A stretch of 64,000 nt of DNA from Acetobacterium wieringae (GTDB taxonomy: Bacteria > Bacillota > Clostridia > Eubacteriales > Eubacteriaceae): positions 1 to 64,000 of the forward strand of contig NZ_LKEU01000044.1 in NCBI RefSeq assembly GCF_001766835.1, given 5' to 3'. The position numbers and the translations under genes were made by a program. How positions within the stretch are numbered: position 1 is the stretch's first letter; every line of letters starts with the position of its first letter. Positions 41,767 through 50,911 of the stretch are shown here, piece after piece. The notes under the pieces were generated by a model that saw only the letters and a program-made list of their open reading frames with translations, did no database searches and had not been told where the DNA came from.

Positions 41767-42918
41767 TTATCCGGAAACGTATTTTAAGTACAGGGTGCCT
41801 TGATCCATTTCCTCCGGATAGGCTTCAACACACACCCATTTTTGACCACCAAAGTATTCATTCATGTAGTCATTGACAGCTGGTGGGACAGTTTTAACGA
41901 TTGCTTCTTTGATATCCTCGGTTTTAAGTTTGGTAATGGTGGATTCAAAATCGGTAGAGACTCGTCCCAATTCAGCAACATTCTTTTCTGGGGTGTCGGG
42001 ATAGCTGACCAGTTTGACAATCTGATGTTCCACTTCAATCCCGCGGATGCGGTCAATCAGCGTGACCTTATCGCCAATGGCAATGGCCAGGTTTCCATAG
42101 TCATCCGGTAACAGACTAGCCAGATCCACCACCGAAGCGGTATAGACCCGATTGGGGATCGATAACCCTGTCACTTTTTTCTGAGCCGCCGCCAGCAGTT
42201 CTTCTTTTAGCTCATAGCGTTCATCGACCCAGACCTGGGTGATGACCTTATTGGTATATTGAAAATTTTCGACATAGGCTTTACCACCATTGATGTCTTC
42301 AAAGGAAAGCCCATCTTTGCCAAAGGCATACAGCCGGGTGACCAGATCAAAGCTGTCGCCCCGGAGCTCGCATTCTCTGATATTAAGCTCATCGGAAAAA
42401 TGAACGCCTTTGTTGGTGTAACCTTGGGTGGTGGTGACGCGGATAATCTTTCCGATACAATCATAGCGAAAAATCACCCCGAATGCTTTTTCAGCCAGGC
42501 GCAGCAAATCCAGAGTATTTCCAGATTCTAGGGATACTGTCTTTGCAGAAGTGGTGTTCTCAGCACCAGTAAAAGACCAGCCAGTCCCCGAAAGCACTTG
42601 ATTTAAAAATGCAGATAAATTGATATCTGGGGCTAAGAACAAATGATACCCCGCCACCATAAAGTCCGATAAGTCCAAAACACACCCAATGATGGTGGTT
42701 TGGCCCCGTTCATCAATGCTTTTTATGACGTATCGATTATGATCGGTCAAAATCAGGTTTTCTTCGACCAGATCTTTATACAGCGGGTGTTTGACATAGA
42801 TTTCAAAAGATAGGGTGTCTTCACCGGTTTCCAGCAGTTCCGTAACATAGCAATTATCCATATGATCCAGTTCACCAATAAATGTTTTGTTTTGGTTAAG
42901 TAAGCTTAATATCATCAT
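41767..42918 (-). CDS. Siphovirus tail-tip protein, Gp37-like/prophage endopeptidase tail family, 383 aa
   Basis: The start MMILSLLNQNKTFIGEL, the regions NRYVIKSIDERGQTTIIGCV and LDLLRLAEKAFGVIFRYDC, and the C-terminal GGQKWVCVEAYPEEMDQGTL resemble ReqiPepy6 Gp37-like and endopeptidase tail proteins. This family forms the tail tip under the tape measure in siphophages of Gram-positive bacteria. AAAGGTG precedes the ATG. Position after the small distal protein supports the role. Confidence 0.75.
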   Translation of the reverse strand: MMILSLLNQNKTFIGELDHMDNCYVTELLETGEDTLSFEIYVKHPLYKDLVEENLILTDHNRYVIKSIDERGQTTIIGCVLDLSDFMVAGYHLFLAPDINLSAFLNQVLSGTGWSFTGAENTTSAKTVSLESGNTLDLLRLAEKAFGVIFRYDCIGKIIRVTTTQGYTNKGVHFSDELNIRECELRGDSFDLVTRLYAFGKDGLSFEDINGGKAYVENFQYTNKVITQVWVDERYELKEELLAAAQKKVTGLSIPNRVYTASVVDLASLLPDDYGNLAIAIGDKVTLIDRIRGIEVEHQIVKLVSYPDTPEKNVAELGRVSTDFESTITKLKTEDIKEAIVKTVPPAVNDYMNEYFGGQKWVCVEAYPEEMDQGTLYLKYVSG

Positions 42919-42929
42919 TTCACCTTTTT

Positions 42930-43310
42930 CTATCCTGTGGCTAGAATCACACAGTCAAAAACAAAAACAGCACTGTAATGGCGGCTTGAGATTTGATTGA
43001 TCTGGGTGCTCACTAGCATACAGTCAAAGCTTTGGCCTTCAATAAAGCGATTGTTAATGGTCACCACACATTTTTTCAGGGCTTTTTTTAACGCTTCAAT
43101 ATCGGTGAGCTTGCCATTTTTAAAATAGCATTCCACAGCCAGCTTGCTGAATCGTTCTTTGGTTTTAAAATAAATCGGCTTCGCAGCATTTTCCGGCCAG
43201 AAATAGGATGGGCTGTAATCACCCGGCGTATAAAGACTATTGGCATAGGTCGCTTTGAAGGTTGATAATACTACCGGTCCACTGCTATTGTTAATGTCGC
43301 ATACTGCCAT
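42930..43310 (-). CDS. Minor tail protein, 126 aa
   Basis: The start ATG overlaps the tape-measure stop by one base (TAATG) and its AGGAGG site lies inside the tape-measure gene. The product is a compact soluble protein (SKLAVECYFKNGKLTDIEAL; HYSAVFVFDCVILA). It occupies the place of the distal tail protein Dit but is shorter than usual Dit (about 250). Role inferred from order. Confidence 0.6.
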   Translation of the reverse strand: MAVCDINNSSGPVVLSTFKATYANSLYTPGDYSPSYFWPENAAKPIYFKTKERFSKLAVECYFKNGKLTDIEALKKALKKCVVTINNRFIEGQSFDCMLVSTQINQISSRHYSAVFVFDCVILATG

Positions 43311-45613
43311 TAGATTTTACCTCCTCGTAAGCTAAAGGCCAGATCTCGTGAAACAATCGGGGTGATCGAATGACCCACGGCTTTTTTATCCAGCTCGACG
43401 GTGGTGTAGATATAAATCGGTGCGGCACTGCCACCATCCAACATACCGGTTGAACTATTTCCTGCTGAAGTTCTCCCGGTTAACCCATTTGATTGGGTAT
43501 TCACATCCAGGGTGGTCGGAATGGCACCGAGCATATCCCGGGTGACCGTCGCCATTTTTCTGACAAAACCAATCCCGACGCCAGCACCCATGTTTTCTCC
43601 AATATCCGCATACACGGTCGATGGTGAGTGCATCCCTAAGAGATTTCTGACACCGTCCGTAACGCCACCAAAGAAACCGGTGACCTTATCTGAAAGCCAC
43701 TGTCCCATGGACATGATCCCGTCCCATAAGCCTTTGACGATGTTGATCCCCACGTCATAAATCGCCTCAGCTGCCTGTCCTAAACCGCTGACCAAAGCAA
43801 TAATAATCTCTGGCAACGCTGCAATCAGTGTGGGAATGGCGGCAATCAGTCCGGTGACCAGGGATATGATTAAGTTGATCCCGGTTTCAATGATTAAGGG
43901 CAGGTTGTTGACAAAGTAGTTGATAAACGAATTGATCAGCTGCGGCAGGGCTTCAATGAAAACAGGTAAGGCATTAATCAGACCTTGGGCTAAGCCTGTG
44001 ATTAAGGCTAAGGCCGCTTCAATTAAAAGACCGGCATTGTCCATCAGGGTTTGGGCCATCAGGATGACACACTCGACGATCTTGGGCACCAGCTCGGGCA
44101 GCGCCTCAGCTATCCCGGTAATCAGGGTGGCTACCATCACCATGGCGCTTTCTAATATTGCCGGAAGATTATCCAGAATCCCCTGAGTGAGAGCCAGCAC
44201 CAGCTGCAGGGCGCCATCGGTTAATTGGGGTAAGGCCGAAATCAAACCTTCCAGAAGGGTGAAGATCAATTGATTGGCAGTATCAATCAGCATCGGCAGA
44301 TTTTCGAGCAGTGAACTGCCGACAGCTCCAACGATATCCATCCCCACCTGAACCACGGCTGGCATGTTACTGAGCACCATATCGGCAATCCCGCCAACGG
44401 TACTGCCAATGACCTGGGATATTTTGGTAAAGTCGCCGCCAGCATCTTGTAACCCTTTGGTAAAATCACCCATCAGAGAAACGCCCTCATCGGCCAGGAT
44501 CTGAAGCTGGGGTAGCAGTACCGTACCAAGGGCATTTTTAGCAGCATCGCTGCCGGATTTTAAGCGCTGGACGCTGTCGTCAAATTTCCCCAGCTGGGCC
44601 AGGGTTTCATCACTGAGCACAGCGCCCATACGTTTGGCTTCATCGGTGAGCTCAGCAATTCCTGCTGATCCCTGAGCAATCAGCGGATTGAGATCCTGAG
44701 CCGATTTCCCGAAGATCTGCATCGCCAGGGCATCCCGCTCGGCGCCTTCTTCCATTCTGCCCAGGGCATCGATCGTTTCCCAATAAACATCTTCACCGTT
44801 TCGCAGCGACCCATCGGCATTGGAAACGGCAACTCCTAAACGCCCATAGGCTTCAATCATATCGGCTGAGCCATCTCGGGCTGAAGACATCGATCGGATC
44901 TGTTTGGCCATCGAGCCAGTGAGTGTTTCCATGGAGATATCCACCAGCTCTGCGGCATATTTGTAAGCTTGCAGGCTTTCAGCCGATACCCCGGCTACTG
45001 TAGCCGTTGTCAGGATTTCATCGGCATAGGCGGCGGCACCCACCGTCATATCAGTTAAAGATTTGGCCGAGGAAACGGCTGCGGTACCTACCGCGACAAA
45101 GGCGGTACCCATGGCGATCCCAATGCCTTTTAAGGTCCCGCCTAAAGCACTAAATTTACCGCCAGAGTTTTCTGCTTTACTCGAAGTATCATGGAGTGAC
45201 TTGCCAAACTGCTCAGCCTGTTTTTCGGCATCATCAAACTCATCAGCGATTTCGGTCAGGGCTTTTTCATTTTGTTTGATTTCATGCTCCAGCCCATTGA
45301 GGTGTGCCTTGGCGTTGTTCAGCTGGATCACCCAGTTTTGAGTGCGCCGATCATTCTCGCCAAAGGAGGTGGCGGCATTGTCGAGAGCTTTTTCCAGGGC
45401 TTTGATCTTATCCTTCTGGGCATCCATTTCTTTGTTCAGTAATTGATTCCGGGCGGTGACTGCTTCGATACTTTTATCCTGTCTGTCAAACTGGGACTCG
45501 ACCAGCTTCATTTCGCTGCCCAGTACCTTAAAGGATTGATTGATATCGCGAAGGGCGTTCTTAAATTCTTTTTCGCCTTCAACCCCGATTTTTAAGCCAA
45601 AATTATCTGCCAT
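43310..45613 (-). CDS. Tail tape measure protein, 767 aa
   Basis: The N-terminal ~150 residues are a coiled coil (FKVLGSEMKLVESQFDRQDK). A TP901-type core follows (GTAAVSSAKSLTDMTVGAAA; EEGAERDALAMQIFGKSAQD), then a long hydrophobic, repeat-rich stretch of ALPxLI-type units (~420-640) and a GMHSPSTVYADIGENMGAGV region. Its length predicts a tail of roughly 110-115 nm on the usual 0.15 nm per residue rule. It is the longest gene of the tail module. Confidence 0.92.
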   Translation of the reverse strand: MADNFGLKIGVEGEKEFKNALRDINQSFKVLGSEMKLVESQFDRQDKSIEAVTARNQLLNKEMDAQKDKIKALEKALDNAATSFGENDRRTQNWVIQLNNAKAHLNGLEHEIKQNEKALTEIADEFDDAEKQAEQFGKSLHDTSSKAENSGGKFSALGGTLKGIGIAMGTAFVAVGTAAVSSAKSLTDMTVGAAAYADEILTTATVAGVSAESLQAYKYAAELVDISMETLTGSMAKQIRSMSSARDGSADMIEAYGRLGVAVSNADGSLRNGEDVYWETIDALGRMEEGAERDALAMQIFGKSAQDLNPLIAQGSAGIAELTDEAKRMGAVLSDETLAQLGKFDDSVQRLKSGSDAAKNALGTVLLPQLQILADEGVSLMGDFTKGLQDAGGDFTKISQVIGSTVGGIADMVLSNMPAVVQVGMDIVGAVGSSLLENLPMLIDTANQLIFTLLEGLISALPQLTDGALQLVLALTQGILDNLPAILESAMVMVATLITGIAEALPELVPKIVECVILMAQTLMDNAGLLIEAALALITGLAQGLINALPVFIEALPQLINSFINYFVNNLPLIIETGINLIISLVTGLIAAIPTLIAALPEIIIALVSGLGQAAEAIYDVGINIVKGLWDGIMSMGQWLSDKVTGFFGGVTDGVRNLLGMHSPSTVYADIGENMGAGVGIGFVRKMATVTRDMLGAIPTTLDVNTQSNGLTGRTSAGNSSTGMLDGGSAAPIYIYTTVELDKKAVGHSITPIVSRDLAFSLRGGKI

Positions 45614-45642
45614 ACTGCATCACCTCCTGTTTTTAGGCATGA

Positions 45643-45671
45643 AAAAAGACACTCTGTTGAGAATGTCTTGA
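45643..45671 (-). terminator. Terminator of the AT-rich insert before the tape measure
   Basis: On the minus strand AAGACA pairs with TGTCTT around a 12-base loop, followed by TTTTT. It sits between the membrane-protein insert (45697-46104) and the tape-measure gene, closing the insert's own transcription unit. Confidence 0.7.
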
Positions 45672-45696
45672 GTTATTTTAATATTTTCAATAAGAA

Positions 45697-46104
45697 TTAT
45701 AAATGTTCGTTTTTTGCTTCTTCGGCATGTGTGATTTCTTCAGTGCTGATAGTTTCTTCAATTTGATTATTTGTATCAGCTTCAAGCCCACTGTTTTCTG
45801 AATCATTTTCGAAGTGTGCTACAATTATTCCAAACCCATACAACGGCCATGAAGTTACAATACTGCTTGCTAATAGAATAATTGAGTAATAAATACCAAC
45901 TAATCCAGTATAGGCTCTATCTCCAGATTCCTGTAGAATCGAATACGATGATGATCCGCCATATGCAGATGAATACTCTAAATATTCTCGACCATTTGCG
46001 TATTGAGCAAGTGAAACAATCAACCATAATACCCCAACAATTAATCCAAACCAAAATATTATTTTAGCTAAATTTTTAATTTTTCCACCACAATTGCTAA
46101 ACAT
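45697..46104 (-). CDS. Inserted membrane protein (moron-like), 135 aa
   Basis: ATG 46104 is chosen because GGAGGT lies 9 bases upstream. Two or three membrane helices (about 13-35 and 65-95) flank a Ser/Tyr-rich loop; the tail is acidic. The start MFSNCGGKIKNLAKIIFW resembles zinc-ribbon-tethered membrane proteins of Firmicutes. It breaks the tail operon between chaperone and tape measure, is clearly richer in A+T than its neighbours, and ends at its own terminator. Superinfection exclusion is a plausible but unproven role. Confidence 0.6.
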   Translation of the reverse strand: MFSNCGGKIKNLAKIIFWFGLIVGVLWLIVSLAQYANGREYLEYSSAYGGSSSYSILQESGDRAYTGLVGIYYSIILLASSIVTSWPLYGFGIIVAHFENDSENSGLEADTNNQIEETISTEEITHAEEAKNEHL

Positions 46105-46181
46105 AATTAACATACCTCCTCAAAGTTTTAATTAACTCTATCACTAATTCTAATTATGTGCAATATATTTGAAACAAAAAC

Positions 46182-46768
46182 TCATAGCGGAAAAATATCA
46201 TCGATGGTCCATTCCCGTTTCGGTTTTTCCACCCCCAAGAACTGCTTATGACAAGTCCAAAGATCAAGTAGCTGACCCAGTGGCATAAGCCAGACCTGAT
46301 CTTCTGTTCGGTTCAAATGAACGGTTCCATAATATAAAAGCCGAGTAAACAATGCTTCATCATCTACTCGACTTTCAAGTTTTTTAGTGGTTCACCCTCA
46401 GAGGTATTATCCTCGCTTTCGAGATGACGCCTGGTGCCACTTACCATGGCTTCGGTGATGGCATTCTTATAATCTGCCAGTTCCATCGGGGTCGTTAAAA
46501 GCTCGACGGCTTCTTCGGTTAGTAGCGGTTTCTTTTCTTCATTCTGAAGATTATGAATTAGGATGCTTTGGTTGGCCAGCAGAGCAATCAGCCAGGTCAC
46601 CTCATCCAAGGCCATTTCAAAGTTTTCATTCTTCATTAGCGTTTCACCCAGGTTGGCAAGCCCGCCATAACGCTTCGCAATTTCCTTGGTGGCTTTGGTG
46701 GTAAAAATAAGCTGATACTCCACGCCACCGATTGTAACCACAGCCATTCGATCAGTATCCATCATCAT
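46182..46768 (-). CDS. Tail assembly chaperone G-T fusion made by -1 frameshift
   Basis: The zero-frame product G (46768-46364, 134 aa) starts MMMDTDRMAVVTIGG and ends shortly after PLKN. At 46379-46385 the minus strand reads A-AAA-AAC in the G frame (codons CTA AAA AAC), a classical slippery heptamer. A -1 slip continues with LESRVDDEALFTRLLYYGT and ends FPL at 46182, giving an extension of ~65 residues (T). Position between major tail protein and tape measure is that of lambda G/GT. The 46768 start overlaps the upstream stop. Confidence 0.88.
46379..46385 (-). promoter_or_regulatory. Programmed -1 frameshift slippery site
   Basis: A-AAA-AAC in the register of the G reading frame. Slippage joins G to the overlapping T frame; the zero-frame stop TAG follows 13 bases later. 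Confidence 0.85.
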
Positions 46769-47340
46769 GGGGTACCTCCAATACTGGCCATGGTATTTAA
46801 CCAGGTCTTTGCTTCAGCTTCGGTCGGAAAAGTCGCTTCTTCTTTCCAGACATCCAGCACATCGGTGAGGATGGTGCCTTCAATGGTTGGGGTCTGAAAA
46901 TTTATGGCTTCCCCTCGAGTTTCCATACTTTCAGATGGGACACCAAATTTTACCTTGGTGAGCCAGATGGCTCGAAAACCACGGATGTTATTTTTAATAC
47001 TGGTGGCATAAAAGCCGACTCCCACAAAAGCACCATCATCCGAACCTTTGGCAGTCATTTTCTTATTGGTTCCAGGATCAATGGTAGTCAGGGTATGCCC
47101 AAGAATTAAGGCTCGGGTTTCATAGTCCAGATGATCCCCATTAAGGGTCAGCTTCCCGGATTTAAACTCTTTGACATTTTCAATGATCCGGTCATCGCCC
47201 CGCAGCACCCCTTCATTGACCTCGATATTCATATCAGCTTTGATCGCGTAGGCCATGATTCGGCCTTCTGCGTAGCTGGTGTCGGTTTCGGTTTCTGTCA
47301 GTTTTGAACAGATGAGATATTTAAGTCCTATTTGTGCCAT
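46765..47340 (-). CDS. Major tail protein, 191 aa
   Basis: The sequence (MAQIGLKYLICSKLTETETD; AIKADMNIEVNEGVLRGDDR; RAIWLTKVKFGVPSESMETRGEAINFQTP split across residues) fits the phi13-type major tail protein family, which builds the siphophage tail tube. It is placed between the tail-completion proteins and the chaperone G. The stop overlaps the next start. Confidence 0.85.
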   Translation of the reverse strand: MAQIGLKYLICSKLTETETDTSYAEGRIMAYAIKADMNIEVNEGVLRGDDRIIENVKEFKSGKLTLNGDHLDYETRALILGHTLTTIDPGTNKKMTAKGSDDGAFVGVGFYATSIKNNIRGFRAIWLTKVKFGVPSESMETRGEAINFQTPTIEGTILTDVLDVWKEEATFPTEAEAKTWLNTMASIGGTP

Positions 47341-47342
47341 TT

Positions 47343-47687
47343 TTATACTTCCTCCACTTCATAGTCTTTTGCCACATCGATGGCATAATGGTAATAGCCG
47401 GTGTCGTCTTCATGACCGACGTAGCGCCGATCGGTGATGACAAACCCGCCTTTAATTAAGGCGCTTGTAACACGGTTTTTTAAAGCAATGTAATTATTCT
47501 TACAAAAGATCGAAATCCGAACCTCCTCGATTGTGCGGAGGGGCAGATCGTCGCCATAGAGTGCAAAGGTATCGGTCAGCGGGGTAATCACCATGTATTC
47601 ATAGGCAGGTTCTTCAGAGAATTTTCCGGTTTCAACGGAAACATTCAACCCACTAATGATCTGATTGAGTTCGATTAAACTGTTCAT
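47343..47687 (-). CDS. Tail terminator/completion protein, 114 aa
   Basis: A short alpha/beta protein (MNSLIELNQIISGLNVSVET; DDLPLRTIEEVRISIFCKNN; YYHYAIDVAKDYEVEE). Its size and place between the gp10-like protein and the major tail protein match tail terminator/completion proteins of HK97-type phages. The start overlaps nothing and the stop is 2 bp ahead of the next gene. Exact family not recognised. Confidence 0.65.
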   Translation of the reverse strand: MNSLIELNQIISGLNVSVETGKFSEEPAYEYMVITPLTDTFALYGDDLPLRTIEEVRISIFCKNNYIALKNRVTSALIKGGFVITDRRYVGHEDDTGYYHYAIDVAKDYEVEEV

Positions 47688-48115
47688 AGGCTTTCGATCT
47701 CGCTTTCCAGTTTGTTTTTCATTGCTTCAACACAAGCCTTTCGCGACTTTGCTTTTGCCGGTTTGAGAAACGGTTTCGGCAGTTGGCCGCTTTTGCCGTA
47801 TTCCAGAATATTGGCGATCTTGGCATTGCTTTTACCACCGGATCGGGGTTCAGAAAAACCAATCTTGAGATTGTAATTACCAGCACTATCTTTTTTAACG
47901 GGTGATACTCCCAGGGCCGCTTCCAACTCACCGGTTGAGCGACTCTTAAGTTTCGTTTCACTGCCAATGACAGCACTGAGATTACTTTTGACTTTCTCAA
48001 GCACCACGTCACCACCGGCTTCCAAAACTCTGGGAATGATGTCATCGGACTTTTCAGCAAGGGTTGAAATTTTGAGCAGAAAATCGTCCGGCATTTTGAT
48101 CGTAATTTTAGCCAC
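47684..48115 (-). CDS. HK97 gp10-like head-tail protein, 143 aa
   Basis: GTG at 48115 (giving MAKITIKMPDDFLLK) has AAAGGA nine bases ahead and is favoured over the upstream GTG at 48133. The pattern of a helical start, AGGDVVLEKVKSNL and a C-terminal PKPFLKPA motif is typical of HK97-gp10 family proteins, which join head and tail. It overlaps its neighbours on both sides by a few bases. Confidence 0.78.
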   Translation of the reverse strand: MAKITIKMPDDFLLKISTLAEKSDDIIPRVLEAGGDVVLEKVKSNLSAVIGSETKLKSRSTGELEAALGVSPVKKDSAGNYNLKIGFSEPRSGGKSNAKIANILEYGKSGQLPKPFLKPAKAKSRKACVEAMKNKLESEIESL

Positions 48116-48440
48116 TGGTTTCCATCCTTTCACAGAGCACTTCGGTGTACATCCCTCGACCTTTCACATCCTCAACTGAAACGATGTTATATCGTCCGGC
48201 ATCACAGGCGATTATCATGTTGGTTTTAACAGCAATGCCGGGAATGGCTCTAAATCTAAAAAGTGCCGAAGCTTTGATAAAAATCGCTCTGTTTTTCCAG
48301 CTTTCATTGCCATGGCGATCCTCTTTATAGGCTCGTACTGAAGCGATGATGGTATCGCCGGTGCTTACAAACCCTTCAGCATCTTTAACCGGTTCGGTAG
48401 TGATCAGATCGATCGTGGTATTCATTTTTCCAAAACTCAT
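48108..48440 (-). CDS. Phage head closure/head-tail adaptor protein, 110 aa
   Basis: Start at ATG 48440 with AAGG seven bases upstream. The sequence (MNTTIDLITTEPVKDAEGFV; SALFRFRAIPGIAVKTNMII; YNIVSVEDVKGRGMYTEV) follows the SPP1 gp16-like adaptor family. It closes the head after packaging and lies in the canonical order between connector and gp10-like protein. Confidence 0.8.
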   Translation of the reverse strand: MSFGKMNTTIDLITTEPVKDAEGFVSTGDTIIASVRAYKEDRHGNESWKNRAIFIKASALFRFRAIPGIAVKTNMIIACDAGRYNIVSVEDVKGRGMYTEVLCERMETSG

Positions 48441-48442
48441 GA

Positions 48443-48763
48443 TCACACCTTAAAATCCTTATTCATTTGCAGAAGCCGATTGACCACCGTCCAGACCTGA
48501 TTGCTGGCCTGAACATTGTCGGCAAAAAAGCCCCCGGTGCTGCCATCCCGGCTTTCATAGAAATGGGATGACAGCATAATCACTGCCTGTTCGGTGGTGG
48601 GGTGCATATCATGCTTTAAATAAAAACCATCTTCTTTTTTTTGATAGCTTTCCGCATAAGATGTGGCAGTAAAGATTAGATTTTGTAAGAGCTCATCGTC
48701 TTGGTCATGCTCGAGAATCAGATTGGCTTTGACTTTTTCCAGGAGCGTCTGCATCACTGCCAC
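48443..48763 (-). CDS. Head-tail connector (gp6-like), 106 aa
   Basis: Helical protein with LLEKVKANLILEHDQDDELL and TEQAVIMLSSHFYESRDG, characteristic of the gp6/gp15 DNA-packaging connector family. It forms the ring below the portal. The gene is followed after 2 bp by the adaptor. Confidence 0.85.
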   Translation of the reverse strand: MAVMQTLLEKVKANLILEHDQDDELLQNLIFTATSYAESYQKKEDGFYLKHDMHPTTEQAVIMLSSHFYESRDGSTGGFFADNVQASNQVWTVVNRLLQMNKDFKV

Positions 48764-48791
48764 CTCATTTCATTGGTATGTTTTTGATTGA

Positions 48792-49004
48792 TTATTCTGA
48801 CTTCATTAAACCCGCTGCTTTAAGCTTTGCCAGCAGTGAATTAAAATCCGCAACCAGCCCTGGTACAGTTGTCGCAGCACTATCGGCTTGATATCCAGCT
48901 TGGGGTAGGCCCAACAAAATAGCACCCTCTTTAATATCAAGGGTGCCGCCAATGACCGTTTTATCGCCGCCCTCAGTTGTATAATTCTTTGTCGTATAAC
49001 TCAC
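48792..49004 (-). CDS. Head fibre protein, 70 aa
   Basis: GTG start eight bases after GTAGG. The short protein (TVIGGTLDIKEGAILLGLPQ; KLKAAGLMKSE) matches the small head-fibre family often found directly after the major capsid gene in Firmicute phages. It would decorate the capsid surface. Confidence 0.7.
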   Translation of the reverse strand: MSYTTKNYTTEGGDKTVIGGTLDIKEGAILLGLPQAGYQADSAATTVPGLVADFNSLLAKLKAAGLMKSE

Positions 49005-49012
49005 AGTCCTAC

Positions 49013-50209
49013 CTACGCTTTTTGTTTCAGGGTCTTAATGGCTTCTGGCAGGATCAGCTTGCCATCAACCCGCTGAGTGGCCATAAAACCTACCTGACCG
49101 GTTGTGGCATAGAGTTCGTTTAAGCGTTTAAAAGAACGACCCTGACGATCAGCTATCCAGTAATAACTAAAATCTCCAAAAGCAACAGTTTTTGCCCCGG
49201 CCGCAATCGTTGGAACATAGGAAGATGTTTTAACCGGACTATTGAGAATTGTATCGGGTGTTCCAGCGGTAATGGATGGTTGCCAGATGTAGTTCCCATT
49301 GCCATCTTTTAATTTCCGGATAGCTTTGACGGTGGCATCGTTAAGAACAAAGGTAGCGTTTTTTCGATACGGGGATTTAAGAGAATAATAGAGATCCATG
49401 ATCTCATCTACCGTAATGGCTGTAGCACTGGCTGTGGTAATCCCATCCTGAGCGCCGCCGGTGGTGTTGAAAATCCCGGTTGGTTTACCGATACCATCAC
49501 CAATAAAGAACGCTTCTTCCTCTTTGGCGCCGATTCGACGGGCAAATTCCTTGGCAATGTAGGCTTCCAGGTTAAAAATGGAATCATTTAATAGTTCTTC
49601 TGATACTTTAAGCAGGGTTCCCAGTTTATAAGCACTGATGGAAACCTGTCCAAACGAATCATCGCTCTCTGGAGCTGCCCCTTCTTCTTCTATCCATGAT
49701 GCGGATCCTTTGGTGGCTACAACTGGGATTTTTCGATCCCCACTGGAAGTCGCAATGACTTTGGCCATGGTTCTAAAGATGTTTTCTTCTTCCAGACCTT
49801 CCACCAGAGTCCGTTCAAACTCGTCGGGAACCAGATAGCCACCTTCGCTGTCGCTGCCGATTTGCAGCGCATTGGTGATTTCAAAGCTCAGGGACTTGTT
49901 GCGCATGGCGTTCCAGAAGGAATCGGCATACTCATCACTGCCCCGACCGCTTTTGGACTCGGTCATCCCATCAGGTTTTCCGGTAATCGGGGTATTGATC
50001 GGTTTTGAAAACTCCAGATCCAGGGTCTGTTGACGTTCCAGACGATCAATCTCTTTTCCCAGATTTACCACATCGGCTTCCATTTTTTCATAGACTTCAA
50101 TATCGACAACTGCAAGCAGACCATCCTGATTTCTTTTTTCATCCAGGAATTTTTTCGCATCTTCCCAGACTTTGGCCCGTTTTTCTCGTAATTCTAAAAT
50201 TTTATTCAT
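49013..50209 (-). CDS. HK97-type major capsid protein, 398 aa
   Basis: ATG 50209 follows GGAGG. The first ~90 residues are a charged coiled coil (delta/scaffold domain), then the HK97 core begins near ALQIGSDSEGGYLVPDEFER. ASWIEEEGAAPESD, IGDGIGKPTGIF and the C-terminal VDGKLILPEAIKTL are family landmarks. The delta domain is probably removed by the adjacent ClpP-like protease. Confidence 0.93.
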   Translation of the reverse strand: MNKILELREKRAKVWEDAKKFLDEKRNQDGLLAVVDIEVYEKMEADVVNLGKEIDRLERQQTLDLEFSKPINTPITGKPDGMTESKSGRGSDEYADSFWNAMRNKSLSFEITNALQIGSDSEGGYLVPDEFERTLVEGLEEENIFRTMAKVIATSSGDRKIPVVATKGSASWIEEEGAAPESDDSFGQVSISAYKLGTLLKVSEELLNDSIFNLEAYIAKEFARRIGAKEEEAFFIGDGIGKPTGIFNTTGGAQDGITTASATAITVDEIMDLYYSLKSPYRKNATFVLNDATVKAIRKLKDGNGNYIWQPSITAGTPDTILNSPVKTSSYVPTIAAGAKTVAFGDFSYYWIADRQGRSFKRLNELYATTGQVGFMATQRVDGKLILPEAIKTLKQKA

Positions 50210-50224
50210 AGTCGTTTCCTCCAC

Positions 50225-50911
50225 TTATTTAATCAAATTTAATCGTGTCTCAAACACGTCGACCGGTATTCCTACAGGGGTTGTTGGCTTAGGGATTAGC
50301 TTATCCAGCAGGGAGTTGGTCACCGCCTGCCGTGAAAAGCTGTAGTTCTGGGCACCATCACACGTTTCTCGCTCATCAAAGAGCATCTCATCAGCAAAGC
50401 CCAGTTCTAAGGCTTTGTTGGCATTAAGCCAAGTCTCACCATCCATCAGCTTTGACAGTTTCGCCCGGGGTTGGCCGGTTTTAAGCTCATAGGCATTGAT
50501 AATGCTTTCCTTCACTTCATCGAGCATTTGAATGGCTTTTTTCATTTCCGTGCTGTCGCCAATCGCCACCGTCAAGGGGTTGTGAATCATCATCAAACTT
50601 GTCGGTGAGACTTTGACCGTTGTTCCGGCCATGGCAATGACAGAGGCAGCACTGGCCGCAATCCCATCAATCTTGACCGTGACGTTTCCTTTATAGTCCA
50701 TCAGCATGTTATAAATTTGACTGGCCGCAATACAATCGCCACCGGGACTGTTAATCCAGATATCAATGTCGCCTTCACCTGAGACAAGTTCTGATTTAAA
50801 CTGCTTGGGGGTTATTTCGTCACCGAACCAGCTTTCCTCCGCAATTGCCCCGTTGAGATAAAGGGTTCGTGAACCATCTTCGTTCTTAATCCAATTCCAA
50901 AATTTCTTCAT
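50225..50911 (-). CDS. ClpP-like head maturation protease, 228 aa
   Basis: ATG 50911 follows GAGG. The S14 fold shows INSPGGDCIAASQIYNML, the nucleophile Ser in GIAASAASVIAMAG, catalytic His in MMIHNPLTVAIG and Asp in MDGETWLNANKAL. It cleaves the capsid delta domain and scaffold during assembly. It overlaps the end of the portal gene by 26 bp, as usual for this module. Confidence 0.92.
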   Translation of the reverse strand: MKKFWNWIKNEDGSRTLYLNGAIAEESWFGDEITPKQFKSELVSGEGDIDIWINSPGGDCIAASQIYNMLMDYKGNVTVKIDGIAASAASVIAMAGTTVKVSPTSLMMIHNPLTVAIGDSTEMKKAIQMLDEVKESIINAYELKTGQPRAKLSKLMDGETWLNANKALELGFADEMLFDERETCDGAQNYSFSRQAVTNSLLDKLIPKPTTPVGIPVDVFETRLNLIK

